Source: Christensenella sp. UBA5327 (lineage in GTDB: Bacteria; Bacillota; Clostridia; Christensenellales; Aristaeellaceae). From it: 30,182 bases of DNA. Within the stretch, counting starts at the first letter, position 1, and every line of letters starts with the position of its first letter. The notes below the pieces were generated by a model. It had not been told where the DNA came from. It was given only the letters and a program-made list of their open reading frames with translations, and searched no databases. The DNA is taken from NCBI GenBank assembly GCA_002411105.1, contig DHQX01000002.1, forward strand, positions 17,271 through 47,452. The letters are read 5' to 3'. Of this stretch, positions 16,168 to 23,600 are shown piece by piece. Made by a program: the position numbers and the translations under genes.

Positions 16168-17143
16168 AAATCTCGTGGCTGAGGCAGCGGGTGAGAAGCT
16201 TGCGGCGGTTTTCGATGTCCCCCAGGGCCCACATGAGCTTGGTGACCGCCGCCTCGGTGGTCATGTCATGGGCGCCGTAGATGTTCTGTTCCACAAAGCC
16301 GCGGCCGACTTCATAGATGGTGAAGTCGGCCTTTTCATACAGGCACTGGGTGGTGACCAGGGTGATGACCCCTGAGAGGCTCAGCGCGTGAAGCTTTTCA
16401 ATCAGGTTGCGCCTGATATAGTGAAGCCCGCCCAGGCCAAAGGCTTCCAGCACCAGGCCCCGGTATCCGGCGCGCTGGATGTGGTCAAAAATCTCCGGGT
16501 CGGTGCCGGGCATCATTTTCAGCAGGAATACCCGGGCGTCAATGGCCAGGGGGTCTGCGATGCTGTGCCTTTCAGGCTTCACCTCTCCCAGCAGGTGCAG
16601 CCCGTCCGCGTCAAAGGTGCCCACCGGGGGCGCGTTGATGGAGTCAAAAGCGTCAAAGCCCAGGGTGCGCATCTTCACCGCCCGGGTGCCGTGGATCACC
16701 TTGTGGTGAAAAGCGATGTACACCCCCGGGCGGCTGGAGGCCGCCATGGCGAAAGCCTCCCTGAGGTTGCCCGGCGCATCGGAATAGGGGTGGCGCAGGG
16801 GCAGCTGGGAGCCAGTGAGCACCACGGGTATCCTGAGGCCCAGCAGCATGAAGCTCAGCGCTGAGGCGGTGTAGGCCATGGTGTCGGTGCCGTGGGTGAT
16901 GACGATGCCATCGGCGTCAGCCTCATGCGCCTTGACGGCCTGGGCCAGCTGCTGCCATTCCTCGGGTTGGATGTTGCTGGAGTCCAGCATAAAAACATCC
17001 CGGGTGCGGATGTCCGCCCGCTCCCTGAGGCTGGGCATAAAGGCCATGATGCCCTCGGCTGAGGTCAGCGGCACCAGGCCCTCGGATGTCTCCTGGCTGG
17101 CGATGGTGCCGCCGGTGGCAAGCAGCGTGATGCGTGGCAGCAT
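16151..17143 (-). CDS. ansA: Type I (cytoplasmic) L-asparaginase
   Basis: A 330-residue enzyme hydrolysing L-asparagine to aspartate and ammonia. It starts at ATG 17143 (MLPRITLLATGGTIAS), with AAGGAGAA upstream. The two threonine motifs are intact: ATGGTIAS (nucleophile Thr13) and VITHGTDTMAYTASAL (Thr86-Asp87), with DSSNI around 55-59 for substrate binding. No signal peptide is present, consistent with the cytoplasmic type I. A longer reading to 17224 lacks a ribosome site. It has its own promoter. Confidence 0.93.
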   Translation of the reverse strand: MLPRITLLATGGTIASQETSEGLVPLTSAEGIMAFMPSLRERADIRTRDVFMLDSSNIQPEEWQQLAQAVKAHEADADGIVITHGTDTMAYTASALSFMLLGLRIPVVLTGSQLPLRHPYSDAPGNLREAFAMAASSRPGVYIAFHHKVIHGTRAVKMRTLGFDAFDSINAPPVGTFDADGLHLLGEVKPERHSIADPLAIDARVFLLKMMPGTDPEIFDHIQRAGYRGLVLEAFGLGGLHYIRRNLIEKLHALSLSGVITLVTTQCLYEKADFTIYEVGRGFVEQNIYGAHDMTTEAAVTKLMWALGDIENRRKLLTRCLSHEIFTVSE

Positions 17144-17229
17144 GGCGTTCTCCTTCTTTGGGCTGTTCTGATGATGGGCGGACCAAGCGACTGTCCCATC
17201 CAGCCCCATTTTGATATTCTTCACCCTGC

Positions 17230-17258
17230 ATTATACAGCAGCCGCGCCCTTTATGAAA
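17230..17258 (-). promoter_or_regulatory. Promoter of the asparaginase gene
   Basis: On the minus strand a perfect TATAAT (17230-17235) has a weak TTTCAT (17253-17258) 17 bases upstream. The leader to the ATG is about 80 bases. Confidence 0.45.
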
Positions 17259-17309
17259 GCCAGCCGCGGCGGTCATTGTCCAAAGCCCGATGATCTTTGC
17301 AGGGGAGAG

Positions 17310-17347
17310 CCCGAGAGGGGCGCTTTTTCAAAAGCGCCCCTCTCGGG
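17310..17347. repeat. Perfect 18-bp inverted repeat (strong hairpin)
   Basis: CCCGAGAGGGGCGCTTTT (17310-17327) is perfectly complementary to 17330-17347, with a two-base spacer. It sits 22 bases past the end of the flavoprotein gene on the minus strand. A terminator is the natural reading, but no T run follows the stem on either strand; the T/A stretch lies at the tip. The rest of 17144-17369 holds only the asparaginase promoter. Confidence 0.8.
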
Positions 17348-17369
17348 AAAAACCCTATTCTTCTGGCCC

Positions 17370-18821
17370 TCAGATCCTGGGCATCTCCGGCCGCTCGCCC
17401 TGGAATTTGCCCAGCGCCCAGGCGGTGAGCTCGCTTAAAGAAGGGTGGATGATCATGGAGCGGGCGATGGGGGACAGGCCGCCGGGGTCCTGAAGCTGGC
17501 GATCGCCCCCGGCGTTCATCAGATAGGCAAAGGGCTGGATCAGCACCGCCGCCTGGGGGCCAATCACATGGGCGCCCAGCAGGTGGCCACGCTCATCGGT
17601 GATGATTTTGGCGAATCCGTCATTTTCATCCCGCTTGTCATAGCCCATGGAGATGCCGGCCACGATGTCGCTGTAATGGTTATAAGCCACCCGGGGCTTG
17701 ACGCCGGCGGCCAAGGCCTCCTCCTCGGTCATGCCCACGCTTGCGCACTGGGGGAAGGTATAGACTGCCTGGGGCGTGGCGGTGTAGTCAGCCACGCGGT
17801 GGCCCTCGCCAAAGAGGATGTCAATGAGCACCTCTGCTTCGTAGTTGGCCTTGTGGCGCAGGGCGTCCACGCCGTTGACATCGCCGATGGCAAAGACATG
17901 GGGGAGGTTGGTGGTGAGGCGGTTGTTGGTGAGGACATAGCCCCGGTGATCGGTGAGGATACCGGCGGCCTGGAGGCCCAGCATATCGGTGTTGGGCACG
18001 ATGCCGGGGGCCAGGAAAACCTCCTGGGCAGACAGGGTGACCTGGCCGCCCTGGGCCAGGTTCTGGAAGGTGACATGTTTAAGCCCCCCCTCCTGCACCA
18101 TGGAGACCGAGTTGAGGTTGGTGTGCACCTGGATGCCAAGGCCCTCCATCTGGCTGCGCAGGGACTCGGCGATTTCCTTCTCCCAGCCCCGGAGCAACTG
18201 TCCCCGCAATACGGCCATGGTGACCCGGGTGCCCATAGCGGAGAAAATGTGGGCAAACTCACAGCCCGTGGCACCCCCGCCGATGACCAGCAGGCTGTCG
18301 TAGGGCTTCTCCGGAAAATGCCCGCCGAAGATGGACTCGCTGGTCTGATAGCCTGTCTCCATCAGCCCCTGGACATCCGGTATCCGGGTGCGGGAACCGG
18401 TGGCGATGACGATTTTATCCGCCGTGAAGCGAGCGGCTCCTCCGTCTTTCAGGTTGACCTGGATGGTGTGGGCGTCCACAAAGCTGGCCTCACCCTTGAA
18501 CATGGTGAGCCCCTTTTGCCCTGACAGCTCCTGCTCCAGCTCCTTGTTCGCGTCGATCTGGTGCTGCATGCGCCGGGCAATTTTGGCCCAGTCGATCTCA
18601 GGCTTGGGGAAGCTGACCCCTACCTTGGCCCCCTGCTCCGCCTCCCGGATGAGGTCGGCCGGGTACACCAGCATTTTGGAGGGGATGCAACCCCGGTTCA
18701 GGCAGGTGCCGCCCCAGGCGCCCTTTTCCACCACAGCACAGCTGAGGCCCTTTTCAAGCGCGGCTTCCGATATCATCAGCCCGCTGCCCCCGCCCAAAAC
18801 CGCCAGATCAAAGTGTTGCAT
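17370..18821 (-). CDS. Pyridine nucleotide-disulfide oxidoreductase, mycothione reductase/dihydrolipoyl dehydrogenase-like
   Basis: A 483-residue FAD- and NAD(P)-dependent flavoprotein. FAD motif VLGGGSGLMISEAAL is near the N-terminus and the redox pair Cys40/Cys45 is in GGTCLNRGCIPSKM. The second dinucleotide motif is LLVIGGGATGCEFAHIFSA, the FAD ribityl motif is FAIGDVNG, and the C-terminal active-site pair is His459/Glu464 in HPSLSE. The stretches CIPSKMLVYPAD and HIFSAMGTRV recall mycothione reductases more than typical Lpd, yet mycothiol is an actinobacterial thiol, so the disulfide substrate is open. No 2-oxoacid dehydrogenase genes are adjacent. The ATG at 18821 follows AAGGAGA. Confidence 0.88.
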   Translation of the reverse strand: MQHFDLAVLGGGSGLMISEAALEKGLSCAVVEKGAWGGTCLNRGCIPSKMLVYPADLIREAEQGAKVGVSFPKPEIDWAKIARRMQHQIDANKELEQELSGQKGLTMFKGEASFVDAHTIQVNLKDGGAARFTADKIVIATGSRTRIPDVQGLMETGYQTSESIFGGHFPEKPYDSLLVIGGGATGCEFAHIFSAMGTRVTMAVLRGQLLRGWEKEIAESLRSQMEGLGIQVHTNLNSVSMVQEGGLKHVTFQNLAQGGQVTLSAQEVFLAPGIVPNTDMLGLQAAGILTDHRGYVLTNNRLTTNLPHVFAIGDVNGVDALRHKANYEAEVLIDILFGEGHRVADYTATPQAVYTFPQCASVGMTEEEALAAGVKPRVAYNHYSDIVAGISMGYDKRDENDGFAKIITDERGHLLGAHVIGPQAAVLIQPFAYLMNAGGDRQLQDPGGLSPIARSMIIHPSLSELTAWALGKFQGERPEMPRI

Positions 18822-18860
18822 CAGCGCGAGTCTCCTTAAACACAGTCAATTCACTTGCGT

Positions 18861-18889
18861 ATCTTAACAGAGCCCGGGCAGGATGGCAA
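18861..18889 (-). promoter_or_regulatory. Promoter of the flavoprotein gene
   Basis: On the minus strand, TTGCCA (18884-18889) and TAAGAT (18861-18866) are 17 bases apart, about 40 bases before the start codon and just after the terminator of the preceding small gene. Confidence 0.45.
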
Positions 18890-18890
18890 G

Positions 18891-18924
18891 AAAAACAAGG
18901 CGCCGCTGCAAGTATGCGGCGCCT
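18891..18924 (-). terminator. Rho-independent terminator of the small minus-strand gene
   Basis: Read on the minus strand, AGGCGCCGC pairs with GCGGCGCCT (arms at 18916-18924 and 18898-18906, nine-base loop) followed by TGTTTTTC. It ends transcription of the 73-residue gene before the flavoprotein promoter. Confidence 0.82.
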
Positions 18925-18961
18925 GCCAAAACGGGTTTGAGGGGGAGGACGGTTTTTTGCG

Positions 18962-19183
18962 TCATTGTGCGGGGTAATTCTCGGGCTTGCGCCCCTGATC
19001 CTCTGAGGGGGGCGGGATATCCGGGGGCGCCGCGCGGGCGGGCGTCTCCTGGTTGAGGTTTCCCTTTTCGTAGGTCAGCCCTTCGCAGTTGGGGGAATCC
19101 CCGCAGTAGGTTTGCTCGCTCACGCTGCGCAGGCGGGAAAAGAAACGCGTGAAAGGCGCTGTGATGGCTTGCCAGACACTCAT
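18962..19183 (-). CDS. Small 73-residue protein, function unknown
   Basis: It starts at ATG 19183 (MSVWQAITAPFTRFFSRLRS) behind a very strong AGGAGGTGA at 19188-19196 and ends in its own terminator, which together support a real gene. The N-terminal ~20 residues form a basic amphipathic segment that could lie on the membrane. Two cysteines are spaced C-x5-C (TYCGDSPNCEG). The rest is Pro-, Glu- and Asn-rich and probably unstructured. There is no clear signal peptide and no recognised family. It is divergent from the DUF362 gene. Confidence 0.7.
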   Translation of the reverse strand: MSVWQAITAPFTRFFSRLRSVSEQTYCGDSPNCEGLTYEKGNLNQETPARAAPPDIPPPSEDQGRKPENYPAQ

Positions 19184-19237
19184 ACAATCACCTCCTGGAA
19201 GGAGTATACCCAGTGGCGGCGCCCGCGAGTGGGTGGA

Positions 19238-19266
19238 TCGACAGAGCTTCAGCAATGCTCTATGAT
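19238..19266 (+). promoter_or_regulatory. Promoter of the DUF362 gene
   Basis: TCGACA (19238-19243) and TATGAT (19261-19266) are 17 bases apart, each one mismatch from consensus, and lie about 50 bases before the ATG at 19315. Confidence 0.45.
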
Positions 19267-19314
19267 GATGGCGTTTGGCGGGCACAAAAACACATCGTCA
19301 GCTTTGGAGGCATT

Positions 19315-20403
19315 ATGCGCGAATTTGATCTTTGGCTCACCCACGGCAGCGACCTTGCGGACCGGGCGGTGGAATTGCTGGCGGCGGCGGGTGTGGCGGA
19401 GGATATTGGAGGCCAGGGCAGTCGCATCGGCATCAAGCCCAACCTGGTGCTGCCCCGCCCCGCCTCCCAGGGCGCCACCACGCATCCGGAAATCGCGGAG
19501 GGTGTGATCCGGTATCTTCATCAGCATGGCTTTAAAAATCTGGTGATCCTGGAGGGCTCCTGGGTCGGGGACAGGACCGAGGCGGCGTTTGCGGTCTGCG
19601 GCTATCAGGCGCTGTCCGCAAAAACCGGGGTTCCGCTGATTGACACCAAAAAAGACAGCTGGAAAAACCAAGACGCGGCGGGGCTTGAGATCGCCGTGTG
19701 TGACAGCGTGATGGCCCTTGACTACCTGATTAACCTGCCGGTGATGAAGGGGCACTGCCAGACCAACATCACCTGCGCGATGAAAAACCTCAAAGGGCTG
19801 ATCCCCGACCGGGAAAAGCGCCGGTTTCACACCCTTGGGCTGCACAAGCCCATCGCCCGCCTGGCCAGCCTCATGCCCCGGGGCTTTACGCTGGTGGACG
19901 CGGTGTGCGGCGACCTGGACTTTGAGGAGGGCGGAAACCCCGTCAGGCGGGATCAGCTCATCGGCGGCTTTGACCAGGTGCTGGTGGACGCCTGGGTGTG
20001 CCGGGCGATGGGCTTTGATCTGGAAGAGGTGCCCTATATCGGCATGGCTGAAAGGCTGGGTCTGGGCAGCGCCAATGTGGACAGCGCCCGGGTGGCGGTG
20101 CTTCAGAAGCCTGGAATGCCTGTCAGCGCCCGCAACAGCCGGAAGGTGGCCCAGCTGCTCTCCCGCGTGGACCAGCGGGAGGCCTGCAGCGCCTGCTGCG
20201 CGGCGCTGGTGTTTGCGCTTCACAGGCTAAGCCGGCAGGGGGAGCGCAGGGCGGCGGCTCTGCCCCTGTCCATCGGCCAGGGTTTCAAGGGCCGGGGCGG
20301 AGACATGGGCATTGGCAGCTGCACGGCCGGCTTTGCCAGGCACGTCAAAGGTTGCCCGCCCCAAGCGGCAGACATCATCGGGTTTTTGAAGGAGCAAGCC
20401 TGA
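19315..20403 (+). CDS. DUF362 domain-containing protein with C-terminal cysteines
   Basis: A 362-residue protein starting at ATG 19315 behind TTGGAGG (19304-19310). Family marks are IGIKPNLVLPRP, ATTHPEIAEGVI, LINLPVMKGH, CAMKNLKGLIPDREKRRFH and VDAVCGDLDF. The C-terminal domain holds Cys291, Cys294, Cys295, Cys336 and Cys347 (EACSACCA ... IGSCTAGF ... GCPPQ), which could bind an Fe-S cluster or another metal, although the classical ferredoxin CxxCxxCxxxCP pattern is absent. The reaction of DUF362 proteins is not established. The oxidoreductase gene begins 84 bases downstream and may be cotranscribed. Confidence 0.88.
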   Translation: MREFDLWLTHGSDLADRAVELLAAAGVAEDIGGQGSRIGIKPNLVLPRPASQGATTHPEIAEGVIRYLHQHGFKNLVILEGSWVGDRTEAAFAVCGYQALSAKTGVPLIDTKKDSWKNQDAAGLEIAVCDSVMALDYLINLPVMKGHCQTNITCAMKNLKGLIPDREKRRFHTLGLHKPIARLASLMPRGFTLVDAVCGDLDFEEGGNPVRRDQLIGGFDQVLVDAWVCRAMGFDLEEVPYIGMAERLGLGSANVDSARVAVLQKPGMPVSARNSRKVAQLLSRVDQREACSACCAALVFALHRLSRQGERRAAALPLSIGQGFKGRGGDMGIGSCTAGFARHVKGCPPQAADIIGFLKEQA

Positions 20404-20487
20404 AACCGCTCGCGAGCATCGCGCCACAACGAGGGTTGGAAGAGATTGGGGTATATTATTCAAAAGCGCGCTGAAGGAGAGAACATC

Positions 20488-21444
20488 ATGGAACCAAAGA
20501 TCAAATACGGCATCATGGGCTATGCCCGCATCGCCCGGGACAAGGTGATCCCTGGCATCCTCGAGGCAAAGAACGCGGAACTATATGCCATCGCCTCCTC
20601 AGACCCCGGGCGGCGTGAAGAAGCCCTGAAGGCCTTTCCCTTTGAGAAGGCTTATGACAGCTACCAGGCGCTGCTGGATGACCCCCAGGTGGACGCGGTG
20701 TATATCCCGCTGCCCAATGCCATGCACAAGGAGTGGACGGTGAAGGCGGCGAAGGCCGGCAAGCACATCCTGTGCGAGAAACCCATGGCGCTCACCCTGG
20801 AGGACGCGGACGAGATGATCGCTGCAGCGAAGGAAAACGGCGTCAAGCTGATGGAGGCCTTCATGTACCGCTTCACCGCCCGCACAAAAAAGCTGGGAGA
20901 GCTGCTGGCAGAAGGCGTCATCGGCGAGATCCGCCACATCAACTCCACCTTCCGCTTCAAACTGGATGATCTGTCTGACATCCGGCTCAACGCCAAGCTT
21001 GGCGGCGGCAGCCTGTGGGATGTGGGCTGCTATCCTGTGAACCTCGTTGGCATGCTGATGGGGGAGGAGCCCGAGGCGGTCTGTGCACTGAAGGCGGACC
21101 GGCAGGGGGTGGATGATTCTCTAAGCGCTGTCATGCGGTACAAAAGCGGCGTCATCGCTACCCTCAGCTCCGGCCTCAACAGTGCCTCCTGCATGTTCAC
21201 CGAGATTAACGGCGAGGAAGGGACGCTGCTCATCCGCGACAGTTTTGACCAGACCGACACCCCCATCCTGCTGGTGAAGGACGGGGTGACCACCGAAATC
21301 CCGGTGCCGGCATCCAAGCGCTATGTGGCCGAGGTGGAGGACTTCTCTGACGCGATTCTCCATGACCGGGAGCCGGGCTTTGGCTTGGATGAAACCCGGC
21401 GCAACATCGGCATCATCCTGCGCATTCTGGAAGCCGCCGGATAA
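20488..21444 (+). CDS. Gfo/Idh/MocA-family NAD(P)-dependent oxidoreductase
   Basis: A 318-residue protein with ATG 20488 behind AAGGAGAG. It has an N-terminal Rossmann fold (YGIMGYARIARDKVIPGI), the conserved CEKPMAL motif (Lys98 in EKP) and the C-terminal substrate domain with GGGSLWDVGCYPVN. The pattern is closest to the dimeric dihydrodiol/xylose dehydrogenase-like branch that oxidises sugars or related diols. The exact substrate is not visible. It is convergent with the aldo/keto reductase; the 56-base gap holds only short hairpins. Confidence 0.92.
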   Translation: MEPKIKYGIMGYARIARDKVIPGILEAKNAELYAIASSDPGRREEALKAFPFEKAYDSYQALLDDPQVDAVYIPLPNAMHKEWTVKAAKAGKHILCEKPMALTLEDADEMIAAAKENGVKLMEAFMYRFTARTKKLGELLAEGVIGEIRHINSTFRFKLDDLSDIRLNAKLGGGSLWDVGCYPVNLVGMLMGEEPEAVCALKADRQGVDDSLSAVMRYKSGVIATLSSGLNSASCMFTEINGEEGTLLIRDSFDQTDTPILLVKDGVTTEIPVPASKRYVAEVEDFSDAILHDREPGFGLDETRRNIGIILRILEAAG

Positions 21445-21500
21445 CCGAGGGGCTAAGCCTGCCCTATTTAAAGGTGAGGGCCTTCAGGGGACCCCTCTGG

Positions 21501-22358
21501 CTAGGCCAGGGGATTGACGAAGCCTACAATCCGCTTCACATTCGCCGGGTCGTCATGGGGCAACCCGGCGGATTTTTTGGTGTCAAGGGCTGTGAGGGCG
21601 GCCATCTGGTCGTCTGTCAGGGTGAAGTCAAAGATGTCGATGTTCTCTTTGATACGGGCCTCGTGGGTGGATTTGGGGATGACCACGATGTTTTGCTGGA
21701 CGAGGAAACGAAGGGCCGCCTGGGCCGGGGTTTTCCCGTGCTGGGCCGCGATGCCCTTGAGGATGGCATTTTCCAGCAGGTCGGTCTTGCCCTGGGAGAA
21801 GGGCCCCCAGGACATGAGGGCGATGTTGTGTTCTGCCATCAGCGCCCTTGCGTCCTGCCGCTGGTGATAGATATGCGCCTCCAGCTGGTCAACCGCCGGC
21901 AGCACGTCAAAGTGCAGGATCAGGTCCTGCAGCCGGTCGGCATAGAAGTTGGAAAGGCCGATGGCTTTCGCCAGGCCCTCATGATAAAGCTTTTCCATCA
22001 CCCGCCAGGCGCCGTAGACATCGCCAAAGGGGTGGTGGATGAGGTAGAGATCCACATAATCCAGGCCCAGGCGCTGGAGCGAGGCCTCAAAGGCCGGGCG
22101 GGTTTTTGCGTCGCCGGTGTCGGTGTGCCAGAGTTTGGTGGTGATGAAAAGCTGCTCCCGGGGGATGCCGCTTTTTTTGATGGCCTGCCCTACCGCCGCC
22201 TCGTTGCCGTAAAACTGGGCGGTGTCAATCAGCCGGTAGCCAGCCTCAAGCGCCTGAAGAACGCTGCGCTCACAGGTCTCCGGGTCGTTTATCAGATAGG
22301 TGCCAAAGCCGACCAGGGGCATCTTGGCGCCGGTGTTGAGCGTGATGGTGTGCTGCAT
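21501..22358 (-). CDS. Aldo/keto reductase
   Basis: A 285-residue NADPH-type reductase of the 2,5-diketo-gluconate reductase-like branch. The catalytic tetrad is intact: Asp45 and Tyr50 (DTAQFYGNE), Lys75 (TTKLW) and His108 (YLIHHP). The C-terminal cofactor site reads VVIPKSTHEARIKEN. It starts at ATG 22358 behind AAGGAGG; a longer reading to 22412 crosses a probable -10 (TATGAT, minus strand, 22393-22398). It reduces aldehydes or ketones to alcohols; the substrate is unknown. Confidence 0.94.
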   Translation of the reverse strand: MQHTITLNTGAKMPLVGFGTYLINDPETCERSVLQALEAGYRLIDTAQFYGNEAAVGQAIKKSGIPREQLFITTKLWHTDTGDAKTRPAFEASLQRLGLDYVDLYLIHHPFGDVYGAWRVMEKLYHEGLAKAIGLSNFYADRLQDLILHFDVLPAVDQLEAHIYHQRQDARALMAEHNIALMSWGPFSQGKTDLLENAILKGIAAQHGKTPAQAALRFLVQQNIVVIPKSTHEARIKENIDIFDFTLTDDQMAALTALDTKKSAGLPHDDPANVKRIVGFVNPLA

Positions 22359-22458
22359 GGTAGGGCCTCCTTGGATCTTTCTTTCTTCATCTATCATACC
22401 CATCAGGGCCAAACCGGGATTCGCCGGGCAAAAGTTTCAAAAAAGATGCGCAAAAACC

Positions 22459-22488
22459 TTGACAAGGGAGGGGGCGGCGTGGTACATT
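22459..22488 (+). promoter_or_regulatory. Sigma-A promoter of the hrcA operon
   Basis: A perfect TTGACA (22459-22464) and TACATT (22483-22488) are 18 bases apart, directly upstream of the CIRCE operator. Confidence 0.75.
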
Positions 22489-22495
22489 ATCCACA
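22487..22495 (+). promoter_or_regulatory. DnaA-box match between the hrcA -10 and CIRCE
   Basis: A perfect TTATCCACA, identical to the two strongest boxes at the origin in this window. It overlaps the end of the -10 element and stops two bases before CIRCE. Binding by DnaA is inference. Confidence 0.4.
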
Positions 22496-22497
22496 GG

Positions 22498-22524
22498 TTA
22501 GCACTCGACACGCGAGAGTGCTAA
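22498..22524 (+). promoter_or_regulatory. CIRCE operator (HrcA binding site)
   Basis: Consensus arms TTAGCACTC (22498-22506) and GAGTGCTAA (22516-22524) are separated by nine bases with no mismatch. HrcA binds here and represses the operon under non-stress conditions. The gene encoding HrcA is the first gene downstream, giving autoregulation. Confidence 0.98.
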
Positions 22525-22556
22525 CAACCCGGAGAGGCGGGGGAGAGGAGGGGCCC

Positions 22557-23585
22557 ATGAACGAGCGCAAACGCCGCATCCTGCAGGCAGTCATCGATGA
22601 TTACATCCTGACCGCCATGCCCGTGGGCTCCCGCACCATCTCCCGCAAGTATCTCAAAAACATCTCCAGCGCCACCATCCGAAACGAGATGAGCGACCTG
22701 GAGGAGCTGGGATACCTGATGCAGCCCCATGTATCGGCTGGCCGCGTGCCAAACGCCAAGGCCTACCGGCTGTATGTGGACATGCTGATGGATGCCGGGC
22801 TGATCCCCAGCGCTGAGGATGAGGCCGCCAAGGACTACTACCTCAAGCAGGTGAGCCACCTGGAGGATGTGGTGAAAAGCACTGCGCAGGTGCTCAGTGA
22901 CTTTACCCACTACGCCTCCCTGGTGATGATGCCCGGACAGGCCCAGCTGCGCATCACCCATTTGCATCTGGTGCCGGTCAGCCGGGCCATGGCCCTGCTG
23001 GTCATCGTCACAGACGGCGGCATCATCCGGGACACCATGGTGCATGTGTCTGAGGCGCTTGACGCGGACGCGCTGTATGCCATTAGCCGGATGCTCACCG
23101 ACCGCTTCGCGGGGAGAACCCTGCGTGAGGTGCGCCAACAGCTCAAGGACTTTGCCGCTGGCGCTGCCGCTGACCCGCAGGTGCTTAAAGGCATCGCGGA
23201 GCTGTCAGACCAGATGGCCAAGGACAACGCCACCGATACCATCACCATCTCTGGCACCCACAACATCCTGAACTTTCCGGAGTATCAGGAGGCGGAGAAA
23301 GCCCGCAGGGTGCTCACGGTGCTGGAGGACAAGGAGCGGCTGATGCAGCTGATCAAGGGGGCTGACGGCCTTGACCTGACGGTGCACATCGGCCCTGAAA
23401 CCGGGATCCCCGAGATGCGGGAGTGCAGCGTGGCCTTGGCGGAATACACCGTAGGCCAGGGGCACCGGGGCACCATCGGCATCATCGGCCCCACCCGCAT
23501 GCCCTATGCCCGCGTGCTCAACACCCTCCGTCTGGTGGGCGAGGCTTTAAGCCTGGTGCTTACCGGCGGCGAGCAGGCGGAGTAA
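22557..23585 (+). CDS. hrcA: Heat-inducible transcription repressor HrcA
   Basis: A 342-residue repressor of usual length. It starts at ATG 22557 (MNERKRRILQAVIDDYI) behind AGGAGG (22546-22551). The winged-helix N-terminus includes PVGSRTISRKYLKNISSATI and RNEMSDLEELGYL. The downstream HrcA domain includes the C-terminal GTIGIIGPTRMPYARV. It binds the CIRCE site 33 bases upstream and needs GroEL for activity in characterised species. The long open frame extending upstream is antisense to the aldo/keto reductase and is not coding. Confidence 0.97.
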   Translation: MNERKRRILQAVIDDYILTAMPVGSRTISRKYLKNISSATIRNEMSDLEELGYLMQPHVSAGRVPNAKAYRLYVDMLMDAGLIPSAEDEAAKDYYLKQVSHLEDVVKSTAQVLSDFTHYASLVMMPGQAQLRITHLHLVPVSRAMALLVIVTDGGIIRDTMVHVSEALDADALYAISRMLTDRFAGRTLREVRQQLKDFAAGAAADPQVLKGIAELSDQMAKDNATDTITISGTHNILNFPEYQEAEKARRVLTVLEDKERLMQLIKGADGLDLTVHIGPETGIPEMRECSVALAEYTVGQGHRGTIGIIGPTRMPYARVLNTLRLVGEALSLVLTGGEQAE

Positions 23586-23600
23586 CTTTTGGAGGAAACC

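Noticed and set aside
17310..17347. Inverted repeat read as an insertion-sequence end
   Set aside because: No transposase, target-site duplication or second copy is visible in the window.
17445..18524. Long plus-strand open frame opposite the flavoprotein gene
   Set aside because: A mirror frame of a GC-rich coding gene. It lacks a ribosome site and recognisable motifs, whereas the minus strand encodes a complete flavoprotein.
21474..22556. Long plus-strand open frame running in frame into hrcA, which would add about 360 residues to its N-terminus
   Set aside because: It is antisense to the aldo/keto reductase gene, crosses the promoter and CIRCE operator, and HrcA of normal length begins at 22557 with a good ribosome site.
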